A stretch of 64,000 nt of DNA from Spirochaetales bacterium (GTDB lineage Bacteria; Spirochaetota; Spirochaetia; Treponematales; Treponemataceae), in the NCBI GenBank assembly GCA_003252395.1, contig QKEL01000011.1, forward strand, positions 1 through 64,000. The letters are read 5' to 3'. Made by a program: the position numbers and the translations under genes. Shown in pieces: positions 24,021 through 31,108 of the stretch. The notes under the pieces were generated by a model that was given only the letters and a program-made list of their open reading frames with translations, ran no database searches and was not told the origin of the DNA. Each line of letters starts with the position of its first letter. Position 1 is the first letter of the stretch.

Positions 24021-24764
24021 ATGGTACAGAATTCATCGGTAAAGTCGCTGTATCCGGTAAAAATTATGCTCTCGGTTTTCATCACCGCTTTGGTTGTTCT
24101 CGCGGGGAAGGCAATTTATACCCAATTCGACAGTATGGCCGTCAGTTTCTCCTCGATAGACACTGATGTTGAGCTTGCATCGATTGAACCGGAATTTTTC
24201 CGACAAAAAGCCATGGAAAAGAGCACGGCCACCGACACGGGGCTAGCGCTTTATCGTGCCGAAGAGTCCAGGGCCGACGTAATCTGGTTTTATTCCCACA
24301 TCACGAACAACGAAGCGGTGACGAAAGTCATCCTGGAGAACGCGGACAAGAACAATATCCCGCTTTCATTGGCCTTCGCCCTCTCCTGGGAAGAAAGTCG
24401 GTATCAGGTCCGGGCGGTGAACAAAAACGCGTCGTCGGTGGATCGGGGCTTATTTCAGCTTAACAGCAAGGCGTTTCCGAAGCTTACGGAGAAGGAATTC
24501 TTCAATCCCGAATTGAATGCCCATTATGGGCTAACCCATCTGAGCTATTGCCTGGACCTCTCGGGAAACGAAGTGGCGGCGTTAGCCATGTACAACGCGG
24601 GCACTACGAAGGTACGGAACAATAACACGCCCCAGCGGACCCTGGACTACGTTTCGCGGATTCAAAGCTACCGAAACGGCCTGGAGCGGCTTTTCCTCCA
24701 GCAGGTGAGCATCCGCTACGAAATCGACAAATTCGACCGGGTCACCGCTCTCTCGAAACGGTAA
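24021..24764 (+). CDS. Lytic transglycosylase (SLT domain)
   Basis: The 247-aa product has an N-terminal hydrophobic anchor (about 14-33, MLSVFITALVVLAGKAIY). A soluble-lytic-transglycosylase domain (about 95-215) follows, with the catalytic Glu in ALSWEESRYQVRAVN, the GLFQLN block and MYNAGTTKV. It would cleave glycan strands of peptidoglycan to 1,6-anhydro products in the periplasm. The start follows a GGAG sequence 11 nt upstream. It is convergent with the GH5 gene, and no terminator is obvious in the 13-nt gap. Confidence 0.88.
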   Translation: MVQNSSVKSLYPVKIMLSVFITALVVLAGKAIYTQFDSMAVSFSSIDTDVELASIEPEFFRQKAMEKSTATDTGLALYRAEESRADVIWFYSHITNNEAVTKVILENADKNNIPLSLAFALSWEESRYQVRAVNKNASSVDRGLFQLNSKAFPKLTEKEFFNPELNAHYGLTHLSYCLDLSGNEVAALAMYNAGTTKVRNNNTPQRTLDYVSRIQSYRNGLERLFLQQVSIRYEIDKFDRVTALSKR

Positions 24765-24777
24765 CGGAAAAGCGGGG

Positions 24778-26640
24778 TTACGGGCGCGGTTCTACTATGA
24801 GCGTTACCGGGCCCTCGCCCTCGCCGCTTACGTAAAGCCGCTGCGATTCGGGCCGTTCTTCCAGGACGATTACGCCCGACTCCGCGGGATAGATACGCGC
24901 TGTCCAGCCTTCGGGGAACCAATGGGACGGCACGAACACCTCGGTGCGGCCGGGCCTCGCCTCATACGATAGGGTAAAGGCCCTGGCGGTAACGTCGAAG
25001 GAAAAGACCGGGGAAGCGCCGGCGACGGCGACGGGCCAGGGACGGCTAAAGCCCCGGACGGCGCGGCCCGAACCGATCGATTCGCTCCACACCGAAAAAT
25101 CCTCCCCGTTCCAGCCGTCACCCCGCTCGAACCGATTCGTGGCCGAGTAATTCCACACCAGGGAATGGAGTCCGCAAACGTCGATCGCCTCGTACTGAAG
25201 CGCAAAGGCCGATTCGTTCGCGAGCCAATCCCCCGTTCTATTGCGTTTACCCCCGTCCAGATCGAAGGGAACCCCGAACTCGCCCACGATCGCCGGAATG
25301 CCTTCCGCCCGGGCCGGGGCCGCCAGGGCGGCAAACTGGGCGATCACGCTCCTTTTAACCGCGCCGACTCCCAGCACGAATCGCGACTCCAGGGAATTAG
25401 CGGCGATATAGGGCCGCCATTTCTTGAAGGCGAGGAGGAAACCCTCATACCAGTGGAAAGACTCCGCGATCTGGAGTTCCTTTCCGTCGGACCGAAGGCG
25501 ATCCTCTGCGGGCCAGGAAGAACGGGCTCCCATGGGAACGCCTTCCATGAAAAAGACAAAATGTTCGCGTTTTTTCGAAACCGCCTCGATAAAGCGCTTC
25601 TGAAAGGGTTTTAGGTAATCCGCGGCGAAATCGCCCCGGGCAAAGAAGCCGTCGTTTACCGCCGTGGGCCTTCCGTCGCGTATCGCCCAGGCGCCCGCCT
25701 CAAGCCAGGGGCACTGATACCCTTCGCGAAACAACGATACGGCTTCGGGGTTGAGCGTTTCCCGGCCCCGCGATTTCCTGAGGCCGAAAAAGGAGAATCG
25801 AGATACCGCAGTCTCGAAGCCGGACGCGGCCGTCATGGCCTCGAAAGGAGTGGGAACGGCGCCGCGGAAGGCCATCATTCTCGCCCGAGAAGAGAGGGAT
25901 GGGAGCCCGATAAAACCGGGATGGGGCTCGTTCAGCGTTCCGAAGCCGATCAAGTTCGCGCAATCCTTCAATCGCCGCGCGGTATGCTTCATTGCCTCAA
26001 TAAAATGGTCCTGCAGCCAATCCTGAACGGGGACTCCCTCCACATAACGCCCAGGAGCGAAGGTATTACCGCCGAAAAACAACGTGAACATGGTGGCGCA
26101 CGCGTACCGATGGTAGTTCAACGGCCAAACGGGATTCCCGAACGGATCCGGCGGAGAGCCCGCGGGGGCGGCAATCTCCCAACCGCCCGCCGCGCCGGTG
26201 GGTTTCAGCCGAGAGAGATCGAAACCAAGGGCCTCGAGGGTCCAAGCCGGCGCGCCGGAACCGCCGGTAAAACGGCTCCAGGTATCCTGGTGGGGATCGA
26301 GATACACGAAAAGCCCGTGGGGCTCCGCGGCCTTTATGAGGTTTCGCAGGTATGAGAGGTATTCCTCGTCGTAGAGGCCGGGACCGGCGTGCTCTACCGC
26401 TTCCCAGGTGATCACGAGCCGAACGAGATTGAAGCCCCAGCCCGCAAGGCGCGCAAAATGTGAGTCCGCCTCGGCTTCGGGAAAGGGCCGTCCGACGAAG
26501 GAAACCTCCGCGGGCGGGACGGAGCCGTTTACCGGCAGTTTCGAATCGCCGCCGACGCTACAGCCGCGAAACAGGAGCGTCCGGCCCTCGGAATCGAGAA
26601 AGGATGTCCCCTGGACGAATACCCGCTGCTCTGCTTTCAT
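24778..26640 (-). CDS. GH5 glycoside hydrolase, glucosylceramidase-like (GH5_12-type)
   Basis: The 620-aa product has no signal peptide. It has FRGCSVGGDSKLP near the N terminus and DPHQDTWSRFTGGSGAPAWT (about 122-141), the wording of endoglycoceramidase-related protein 2 and sterylglucosidases of subfamily GH5_12. The acid/base Glu lies in GTLNEPHPGF (about 237) and the nucleophile Glu in IVGEFGVPFD (about 453). A C-terminal beta-sandwich (about 530-620) completes the fold. It likely hydrolyses a glucosylated lipid or sterol in the cytoplasm. The start is set by a GAGGGGGAG Shine-Dalgarno. Subfamily placement is from memory of motifs. Confidence 0.8.
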   Translation of the reverse strand: MKAEQRVFVQGTSFLDSEGRTLLFRGCSVGGDSKLPVNGSVPPAEVSFVGRPFPEAEADSHFARLAGWGFNLVRLVITWEAVEHAGPGLYDEEYLSYLRNLIKAAEPHGLFVYLDPHQDTWSRFTGGSGAPAWTLEALGFDLSRLKPTGAAGGWEIAAPAGSPPDPFGNPVWPLNYHRYACATMFTLFFGGNTFAPGRYVEGVPVQDWLQDHFIEAMKHTARRLKDCANLIGFGTLNEPHPGFIGLPSLSSRARMMAFRGAVPTPFEAMTAASGFETAVSRFSFFGLRKSRGRETLNPEAVSLFREGYQCPWLEAGAWAIRDGRPTAVNDGFFARGDFAADYLKPFQKRFIEAVSKKREHFVFFMEGVPMGARSSWPAEDRLRSDGKELQIAESFHWYEGFLLAFKKWRPYIAANSLESRFVLGVGAVKRSVIAQFAALAAPARAEGIPAIVGEFGVPFDLDGGKRNRTGDWLANESAFALQYEAIDVCGLHSLVWNYSATNRFERGDGWNGEDFSVWSESIGSGRAVRGFSRPWPVAVAGASPVFSFDVTARAFTLSYEARPGRTEVFVPSHWFPEGWTARIYPAESGVIVLEERPESQRLYVSGEGEGPVTLIVEPRP

Positions 26641-26662
26641 TACGCTCCCCCTCACTGGAAAT

Positions 26663-26691
26663 AAAAAAAAAGGACCCCAACGGGTCCTTTT
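26663..26691 (-). terminator. Rho-independent terminator after the EIIA gene
   Basis: Read on the minus strand, AAAAGGACCC and GGGTCCTTTT pair over a 4-nt loop and run into nine T residues, 34 nt after the EIIA stop and before the GH5 Shine-Dalgarno. GH5 is therefore probably transcribed separately or by read-through. Confidence 0.85.
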
Positions 26692-26724
26692 CTCGTTCGG
26701 GTTTCGTAACCCGGTCACGACCGA

Positions 26725-27171
26725 CTACTCGGTAAGGATTCTGATAACCTCGGCCTTGTCCCCGGATTTGAGAATCTCCTGCCGCTTTTCGGCGCTCTTG
26801 AAAAGGAGGCTCACTTCCGCGAGGAACTGAAGGTGGGGGCCCGTTTTATCTATCGGGGAAAGGGTCATGATAAAAATGCGACAGGGTTCCTGGTCGAGGG
26901 AATCGAAATCGACCGGAGCGTCGGAAATGCCCATGCAAGCCACCAGATCGTCCACGGAATCCGTCTTGCCATGGGGGATCGCGATGCCGTGCTTCATACC
27001 GGTAGACATTTTCCGTTCACGATCGAGCACGCACGCCCGCGCGGCGGTCTTATCCTTTACCTTGCCGGCCTGAACAAGAATATCGAGAAGTTCGTCGATT
27101 ATCGCCTCTTTGCTGGTACCTTTGAGGTGAAGATTGACGGTATCGGTGGTCAATACGGTTTTGAGGTTCAT
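26725..27171 (-). CDS. ptsN: PTS EIIA protein, fructose/nitrogen type
   Basis: This 148-aa EIIA domain has the phosphorylatable His in KHGIAIPHGKTDSVDD, followed by VDFDSLDQEP and GPHLQFLAEVSLLF. Size and single-domain form are those of EIIA-Ntr, a regulatory phospho-carrier rather than a transporter part. No EIIB or EIIC gene is near, which supports a regulatory role. The start codon is chosen because TTGACT-N17-TACACT ends 6 nt before it; the ORF extends upstream but that stretch crosses the promoter. A second EIIA gene lies near 58 kb. Confidence 0.9.
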   Translation of the reverse strand: MNLKTVLTTDTVNLHLKGTSKEAIIDELLDILVQAGKVKDKTAARACVLDRERKMSTGMKHGIAIPHGKTDSVDDLVACMGISDAPVDFDSLDQEPCRIFIMTLSPIDKTGPHLQFLAEVSLLFKSAEKRQEILKSGDKAEVIRILTE

Positions 27172-27177
27172 AAAAGC

Positions 27178-27206
27178 AGTGTACGTTTGATCATAGGAAA
27201 AGTCAA
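27178..27206 (-). promoter_or_regulatory. Leaderless promoter of ptsN
   Basis: -35 TTGACT (27201-27206), 17-bp spacer, -10 TACACT (27178-27183) on the minus strand, then 6 nt to the ATG. Confidence 0.65.
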
Positions 27207-27216
27207 GGTTTTTAGG

Positions 27217-27222
27217 TATAAT
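27217..27222 (+). promoter_or_regulatory. Consensus -10 of the 130-aa hypothetical gene
   Basis: Perfect TATAAT ending 6 nt before the ATG; the -35 region is poor (no TTGACA-like hexamer at 16-18 bp). Confidence 0.5.
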
Positions 27223-27228
27223 ATTGCC

Positions 27229-27621
27229 ATGAAGGATATAGATAAATTTTTCTCCGATGGTGATCGCATCATCGCCAGATGGCGGGCGGAGGGAACGGGA
27301 AAGACGGAGCGGCTCGCTTCTGCCCTCTCCGCGCATTTCCTTTCTTGGTGCCGATCATTGAGCGATATAGCCGGACCGCTCGCGAGTTACTGGGAGACAA
27401 CCTACGGCGATACCCTCGGAACGGAAGCGGGAAGAAAGGCAGCCCTCGAATGGTTCGGCGCCCTCCACGCCTTATTGCATGAGGAATTTGACGATTCGAT
27501 GGATTTCCCCGAAGCTGACTGGGACGAGATTCGGGAGACCATAAACGCCGAGGCCGATTCCATGGATCTAGACCTGCTCTCGGGAATTTTAACCGTCATC
27601 GTGGAACGCGGACACGCATAG
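27229..27621 (+). CDS. Hypothetical protein, helical, 130 aa
   Basis: The product has no recognised domain, no signal peptide and no TM helix. It is mostly amphipathic helix with an acidic C-terminal half (EEFDDSMDFPEADWDEI, AEADSMDLDLLSGIL) and basic N-terminal part (GDRIIARWRAEGTGKTERL). The gene is divergent from ptsN with 57 bp between starts. TATAAT ends 6 nt before its ATG, matching the leaderless geometry seen elsewhere. Codon use is like its neighbours, so it is a plausible native gene, but the function is unknown. Confidence 0.7.
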   Translation: MKDIDKFFSDGDRIIARWRAEGTGKTERLASALSAHFLSWCRSLSDIAGPLASYWETTYGDTLGTEAGRKAALEWFGALHALLHEEFDDSMDFPEADWDEIRETINAEADSMDLDLLSGILTVIVERGHA

Positions 27622-27649
27622 CCATTCCCCAAAAAATGCCGTTTTTTCC

Positions 27650-27678
27650 TTGACAAATCAGGGGCGCGGGCCGATATT
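27650..27678 (+). promoter_or_regulatory. Promoter of the putative structured RNA
   Basis: Perfect -35 TTGACA (27650-27655), 17-bp GC-rich spacer, -10 GATATT (27673-27678, 4 of 6 consensus positions). Confidence 0.55.
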
Positions 27679-27683
27679 TAAGC

Positions 27684-27962
27684 CGTAAGGAGTTCGTAAT
27701 ACGAATCTGACGGATAGGGTGCTGCCGATGGTCGTGAGGACGCGGTACGCACGGTTTAAACGGTTTTTTCGAGAATGGAAGGGGGACCTTTATGGACAAT
27801 CCGCCTGACGCGCAACGCCGGAGAAAAACCGGCACACGATCTTGATCTTCAGCCTGTCGGCACGCGGCGGCAGGTTTAAATAGACTGGCCGAAGTCCTAT
27901 TTAGGACAGCTCCCGAACGGGGGTACAAGGCCGAGACAAGCCGGTGAGAGACCGGCTTTTTT
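27684..27962 (+). ncRNA. Putative structured non-coding RNA, family unknown
   Basis: The 371-bp gap between the 130-aa gene and the radical SAM gene has no convincing ORF. It has a promoter at one end, an intrinsic terminator at the other, and a series of inverted repeats between. These are TTCGT/ACGAA nested in CCGT/ACGG (27683-27713), GCCGG/CCGGC (27817-27833), GTCCTA/TAGGAC (27894-27907) and CTCCC/GGGGG (27910-27923). The predicted transcript is about 280 nt. Signatures of tmRNA, RNase P RNA and SRP RNA are absent. Pieces such as AGGGTGC, GCGCAACG and the terminal AGCCGG/CCGGCT loosely recall cobalamin riboswitches, not enough to assign it. Confidence 0.55.
27938..27962 (+). terminator. 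Rho-independent terminator of the structured RNA
   Basis: AAGCCGGT, loop GAGAG, ACCGGCTT, then a T-tract of six. It ends about 30 bp before the radical SAM ATG. Confidence 0.9.
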
Positions 27963-27979
27963 ATTTTAAACGCGGACAC

Positions 27980-27985
27980 TATAAT
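27980..27985 (+). promoter_or_regulatory. Consensus -10 of the radical SAM gene
   Basis: Perfect TATAAT ending 7 nt before the ATG. The -35 position holds only TTTTTT from the preceding terminator, so strength is uncertain. Confidence 0.5.
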
Positions 27986-27992
27986 TTGTACC

Positions 27993-28979
27993 ATGTTCAC
28001 CCAATACGACGCATGCGCGATCTGCCCAAGAAATTGCGGCACCGATAGAAATAACGGTAAAAAAGGCCTGTGCGGAGAGACCTCCGCCCTCCGGGTTTCT
28101 TGGGCCGGGCTCCACTTCGGCGAGGAGCCGCCGGTTACCGGCAAGGGCGGTTCGGGAACCATTTTCATTACCGGCTGCAATCTGCGGTGTAAGTTCTGCC
28201 AAAACTGGCAGATATCCCAGGACGGCATGGGCCTGGCGGTGACGGATTCCGGGTTTGCCGAAATGTGCCTGGAACTGGAGCGCTCGGGCGCGGAAAACGT
28301 CAATATCGTTACCGGCAGCCACGCGATTCCCGCGATAGCGGCCGGACTCCGCCTGGCAAGGCAAGAGGGCCTGCGAATACCCATTTTGTGGAATTCCTCC
28401 GGGTATGAAACGCCCGAAGCCCTTTCGCTCCTGGACGGCCTCGTATCGGTATGGCTCCCCGACCTGAAAACGCTGAACCCTGAATTGTCCGAAAACCTCT
28501 TTCGCGCGAAGGATTACCCGAAAGCCGCGAAAAGGGCGCTCCGATTCATGGCAGACCGGGCTCCGCTCATCCTGGAAGGGGCGACGCGGGAGCGGCCGTC
28601 GGGAAAGATCGTTTCGGGGCTCATAGTCCGGCATCTTGTCTTGCCGAATCGACTCGCGGATACGGAACTGGTGCTCGCGTGGTTTGCGGAACACCTGAAG
28701 GGAAAGGCATTACTCTCCCTCATGACCCAATACACCCCGGTTCCCGATAGCCCCTACGCCACGGAAATCGACGCGTTCCCGAACCGCCTTATGCAAAAGA
28801 AGGAAGCGGACCGATTGCAGAACCTGCTTGAATCGTACGGCATAGAGGATGGGTATTACCAGGAACTGGTGGAGGATACGAGCTGGCTTCCCGATTTCAC
28901 CCGGGGCCAGCCCTTTTCATCGGCCCTCGCAAAACCGATCTGGCATTGGAGAGAGGGTTTCATCGGCCGAAAAGAGTGA
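27993..28979 (+). CDS. Radical SAM protein, PflA/PflX-like
   Basis: The 328-aa product has the radical SAM cluster motif CNLRCKFCQNW (Cys-x3-Cys-x2-Cys, about 66-73), GGSGTIFITG before it, and an extra N-terminal cysteine set CAICPRNCG...GLCG. That layout matches the putative pyruvate-formate-lyase-activating-enzyme-like group (PflX/YgkA-type). SAM cleavage would generate a radical on an unknown substrate protein; no glycyl radical enzyme is nearby. There is no Shine-Dalgarno, and the ATG lies 7 nt after TATAAT. It follows the structured RNA terminator directly. Confidence 0.85.
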   Translation: MFTQYDACAICPRNCGTDRNNGKKGLCGETSALRVSWAGLHFGEEPPVTGKGGSGTIFITGCNLRCKFCQNWQISQDGMGLAVTDSGFAEMCLELERSGAENVNIVTGSHAIPAIAAGLRLARQEGLRIPILWNSSGYETPEALSLLDGLVSVWLPDLKTLNPELSENLFRAKDYPKAAKRALRFMADRAPLILEGATRERPSGKIVSGLIVRHLVLPNRLADTELVLAWFAEHLKGKALLSLMTQYTPVPDSPYATEIDAFPNRLMQKKEADRLQNLLESYGIEDGYYQELVEDTSWLPDFTRGQPFSSALAKPIWHWREGFIGRKE

Positions 28980-29026
28980 CCGGGTAAACAAATTCCCCGT
29001 CGCTTTCTTTTTTATTTCCCCTGACT

Positions 29027-29032
29027 TATAAT
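29027..29032 (+). promoter_or_regulatory. Consensus -10 upstream of malQ
   Basis: TATAAT about 43 nt upstream of the malQ ATG, no clear -35. It predicts a leader of about 36 nt containing the GGGAGG Shine-Dalgarno. Confidence 0.45.
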
Positions 29033-29074
29033 AGTAGGAAAACCAACCCCTTTTGCCCACCTCCGGGAGGATGT

Positions 29075-31087
29075 ATGCGCTTTCCAGATGTTACCCGGCG
29101 AATTACCGGCACCGCGATTCCCATAGGCGCGCTCAAGACCGCGCAAAGTTGCGGCATAGGCGAATTTGCCGACCTCATACCCTTTGCCCGATTCTGCCGC
29201 GACTCGGGCCTCGAGATAATACAACTCCTGCCCGTTAACGATACGGGCACGGAAAGTTCCCCGTATAGCGCGCTTTCGGCCTTCGCCCTCCACCCCGTAT
29301 ACGTCCGGCTCGGCGATTTACCCGAGGCGAAGGGGTTTGAGTCCGACGTACAGGATCTGAGAGACCGGTTCGAAAACCTCCGCCGCTACGATTACCGAGG
29401 GCTTCGGGACGCAAAAATCGATATTCTCTGGAAGGTATGGAAGTCCGCCAAATCGACGGTAATGGACTCAGCCGAATTAACGGAATGGATCGCGGGCAAC
29501 CCCTGGATCGTCGAATACGCGGTCTTCATGAATATAAAAAGGAAGAATTTCGACGCGTCCTGGAAGTCATGGGACAGATTCCGGACCCCTTCCCACGGGG
29601 AAATACGCAAACGGTGGGAAAGCGCCGGTTCCCGGGACGAACACCTCTTCTTCGCCTGGGTGCAAATGCGCCTGGACGGGCAATTCAAGGAGGCTGCCGA
29701 CTATTGCGATAAGATCGGCATCGCGCTCAAGGGCGATATCCCCATCATGATGAACGAGGATTCCTGCGACGCCTGGGCGAACCCCGAGTTTTTCAGGGAT
29801 GACCTGCGGGCGGGTAGTCCCCCGGACGACTCGAACCCCCTCGGCCAAAACTGGGGCTTCCCCATCTATAACTGGGACAATCTCGAGGACGACGGCTACG
29901 GATGGTGGAAGCGGCGGTTGATTCACGCGAGCCGATTTTACCACGCCTACAGAATCGACCACATTCTCGGCTTCTTCCGGATATGGTCGGTGCCGAACGG
30001 CGAATACTCGGGCTACCTCGGGTGGACGACCCCCCATGAGCCCATCACGGCGCTGGAGCTGGCGGAACGGGGCTTCACGGGCGACCGGCTTCGCTGGATA
30101 TGCGAGCCCCACGTCCCCACGCGGGTCGTGGAAGCGGTGCACAATAACGACTATCTGGGAACGCACGGACTCCTCAATCAGGTAATGAACCGGATTGGCG
30201 ATGAGGAATTATGGCTTTTTAAGGATGAAATCGCCTGCGAACGGGACATTTGGGAGACCGGGCTACCCGATCCGGTAAAGCGGGTCCTCGTGGACGCCTG
30301 GAGGGACCGACTCCTGCAGGTAACGGGGCGCGACGGCAAGGGTAAGGTATTATATGCCCCGGTCTGGACCTGGTACCGTTCCACGGCATGGGGAACCCTC
30401 TCCGAGGACGAAAAAAACGCCCTCAATTCGCTATTCTCGGAAAAGGCCAGGAAAAACGAGGAGCTCTGGAAAGGCCAAGCGGAGCGCTTGCTCGGCGCGC
30501 TTACCGGATCGACCGACATGCTGGCCTGCGCGGAGGACCTGGGGAGCATACCCGACAGCGTGCCGGGAGTGCTCGCTTCGTTGGGCATTTATTCCCTAAA
30601 AGTCATTCGCTGGGAACGCCTTTGGAACCAGGAGGGGCAGCCGTTTAGAACGCTCGAAAGCTATCCCCATAAATCCGTCGCTACCACCTCGGTGCACGAC
30701 TCTTCTACGTTAAGGGGCTGGTGGGAGCGGGAACGCGGCGCCGAGGCGTTCTATTCCCTTCGCTACCCCGAGACCGACGGGGTTTCCCGGGAAAAGGCGG
30801 AGGCCTGGAAGACGGCGTACGGTGAGGATACCGCCGCGTGGGTATTTAAAACCCTGGCGTGCAGCGCCTCCCGACTGCTCGTCATTCCGTTACAGGATTT
30901 ACTCGCCCTGAGCGACGCGTACCGGAGCGAGGATCCCGACGAGGATCGGGTGAACGTGCCGGGCAGCGTTACGGCCTTTAACTGGACCTGGCGCATTCCG
31001 GTCGCGGTTGAGACCCTGGAAAAGGATACAAAGCTTATCGATACCCTTCGGAACGTCTTTCAGGCGCGCCGGGAAGGAAGCAATTGA
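29075..31087 (+). CDS. malQ: 4-alpha-glucanotransferase (amylomaltase), GH77
   Basis: This 670-aa GH77 enzyme has IIQLLPVNDTGTESSPYSAL near the N terminus, the nucleophile Asp in YRIDHILGFFRIW (about 294), the acid/base Glu in CAEDLGSIP (about 487) and the third Asp in VHDSSTLRGWWE. It transfers alpha-1,4-glucan segments in glycogen or maltodextrin metabolism, in the cytoplasm. Compared with bacterial MalQ of about 500 aa it is longer, closer to the DPE2-like or large bacterial forms, without an obvious carbohydrate-binding module. A GGGAGG Shine-Dalgarno precedes the ATG. A GH13 gene follows 21 nt downstream. Confidence 0.95.
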   Translation: MRFPDVTRRITGTAIPIGALKTAQSCGIGEFADLIPFARFCRDSGLEIIQLLPVNDTGTESSPYSALSAFALHPVYVRLGDLPEAKGFESDVQDLRDRFENLRRYDYRGLRDAKIDILWKVWKSAKSTVMDSAELTEWIAGNPWIVEYAVFMNIKRKNFDASWKSWDRFRTPSHGEIRKRWESAGSRDEHLFFAWVQMRLDGQFKEAADYCDKIGIALKGDIPIMMNEDSCDAWANPEFFRDDLRAGSPPDDSNPLGQNWGFPIYNWDNLEDDGYGWWKRRLIHASRFYHAYRIDHILGFFRIWSVPNGEYSGYLGWTTPHEPITALELAERGFTGDRLRWICEPHVPTRVVEAVHNNDYLGTHGLLNQVMNRIGDEELWLFKDEIACERDIWETGLPDPVKRVLVDAWRDRLLQVTGRDGKGKVLYAPVWTWYRSTAWGTLSEDEKNALNSLFSEKARKNEELWKGQAERLLGALTGSTDMLACAEDLGSIPDSVPGVLASLGIYSLKVIRWERLWNQEGQPFRTLESYPHKSVATTSVHDSSTLRGWWERERGAEAFYSLRYPETDGVSREKAEAWKTAYGEDTAAWVFKTLACSASRLLVIPLQDLLALSDAYRSEDPDEDRVNVPGSVTAFNWTWRIPVAVETLEKDTKLIDTLRNVFQARREGSN

Positions 31088-31108
31088 CGGACGCACAGGA
31101 GACATTCA

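Noticed and set aside
27684-27962. tmRNA, RNase P RNA or SRP RNA assignment for the structured RNA
   Set aside because: None of their universal sequence signatures (tmRNA 5'/3' acceptor pieces, RNase P P4 core, SRP domain IV loop) could be found by eye.
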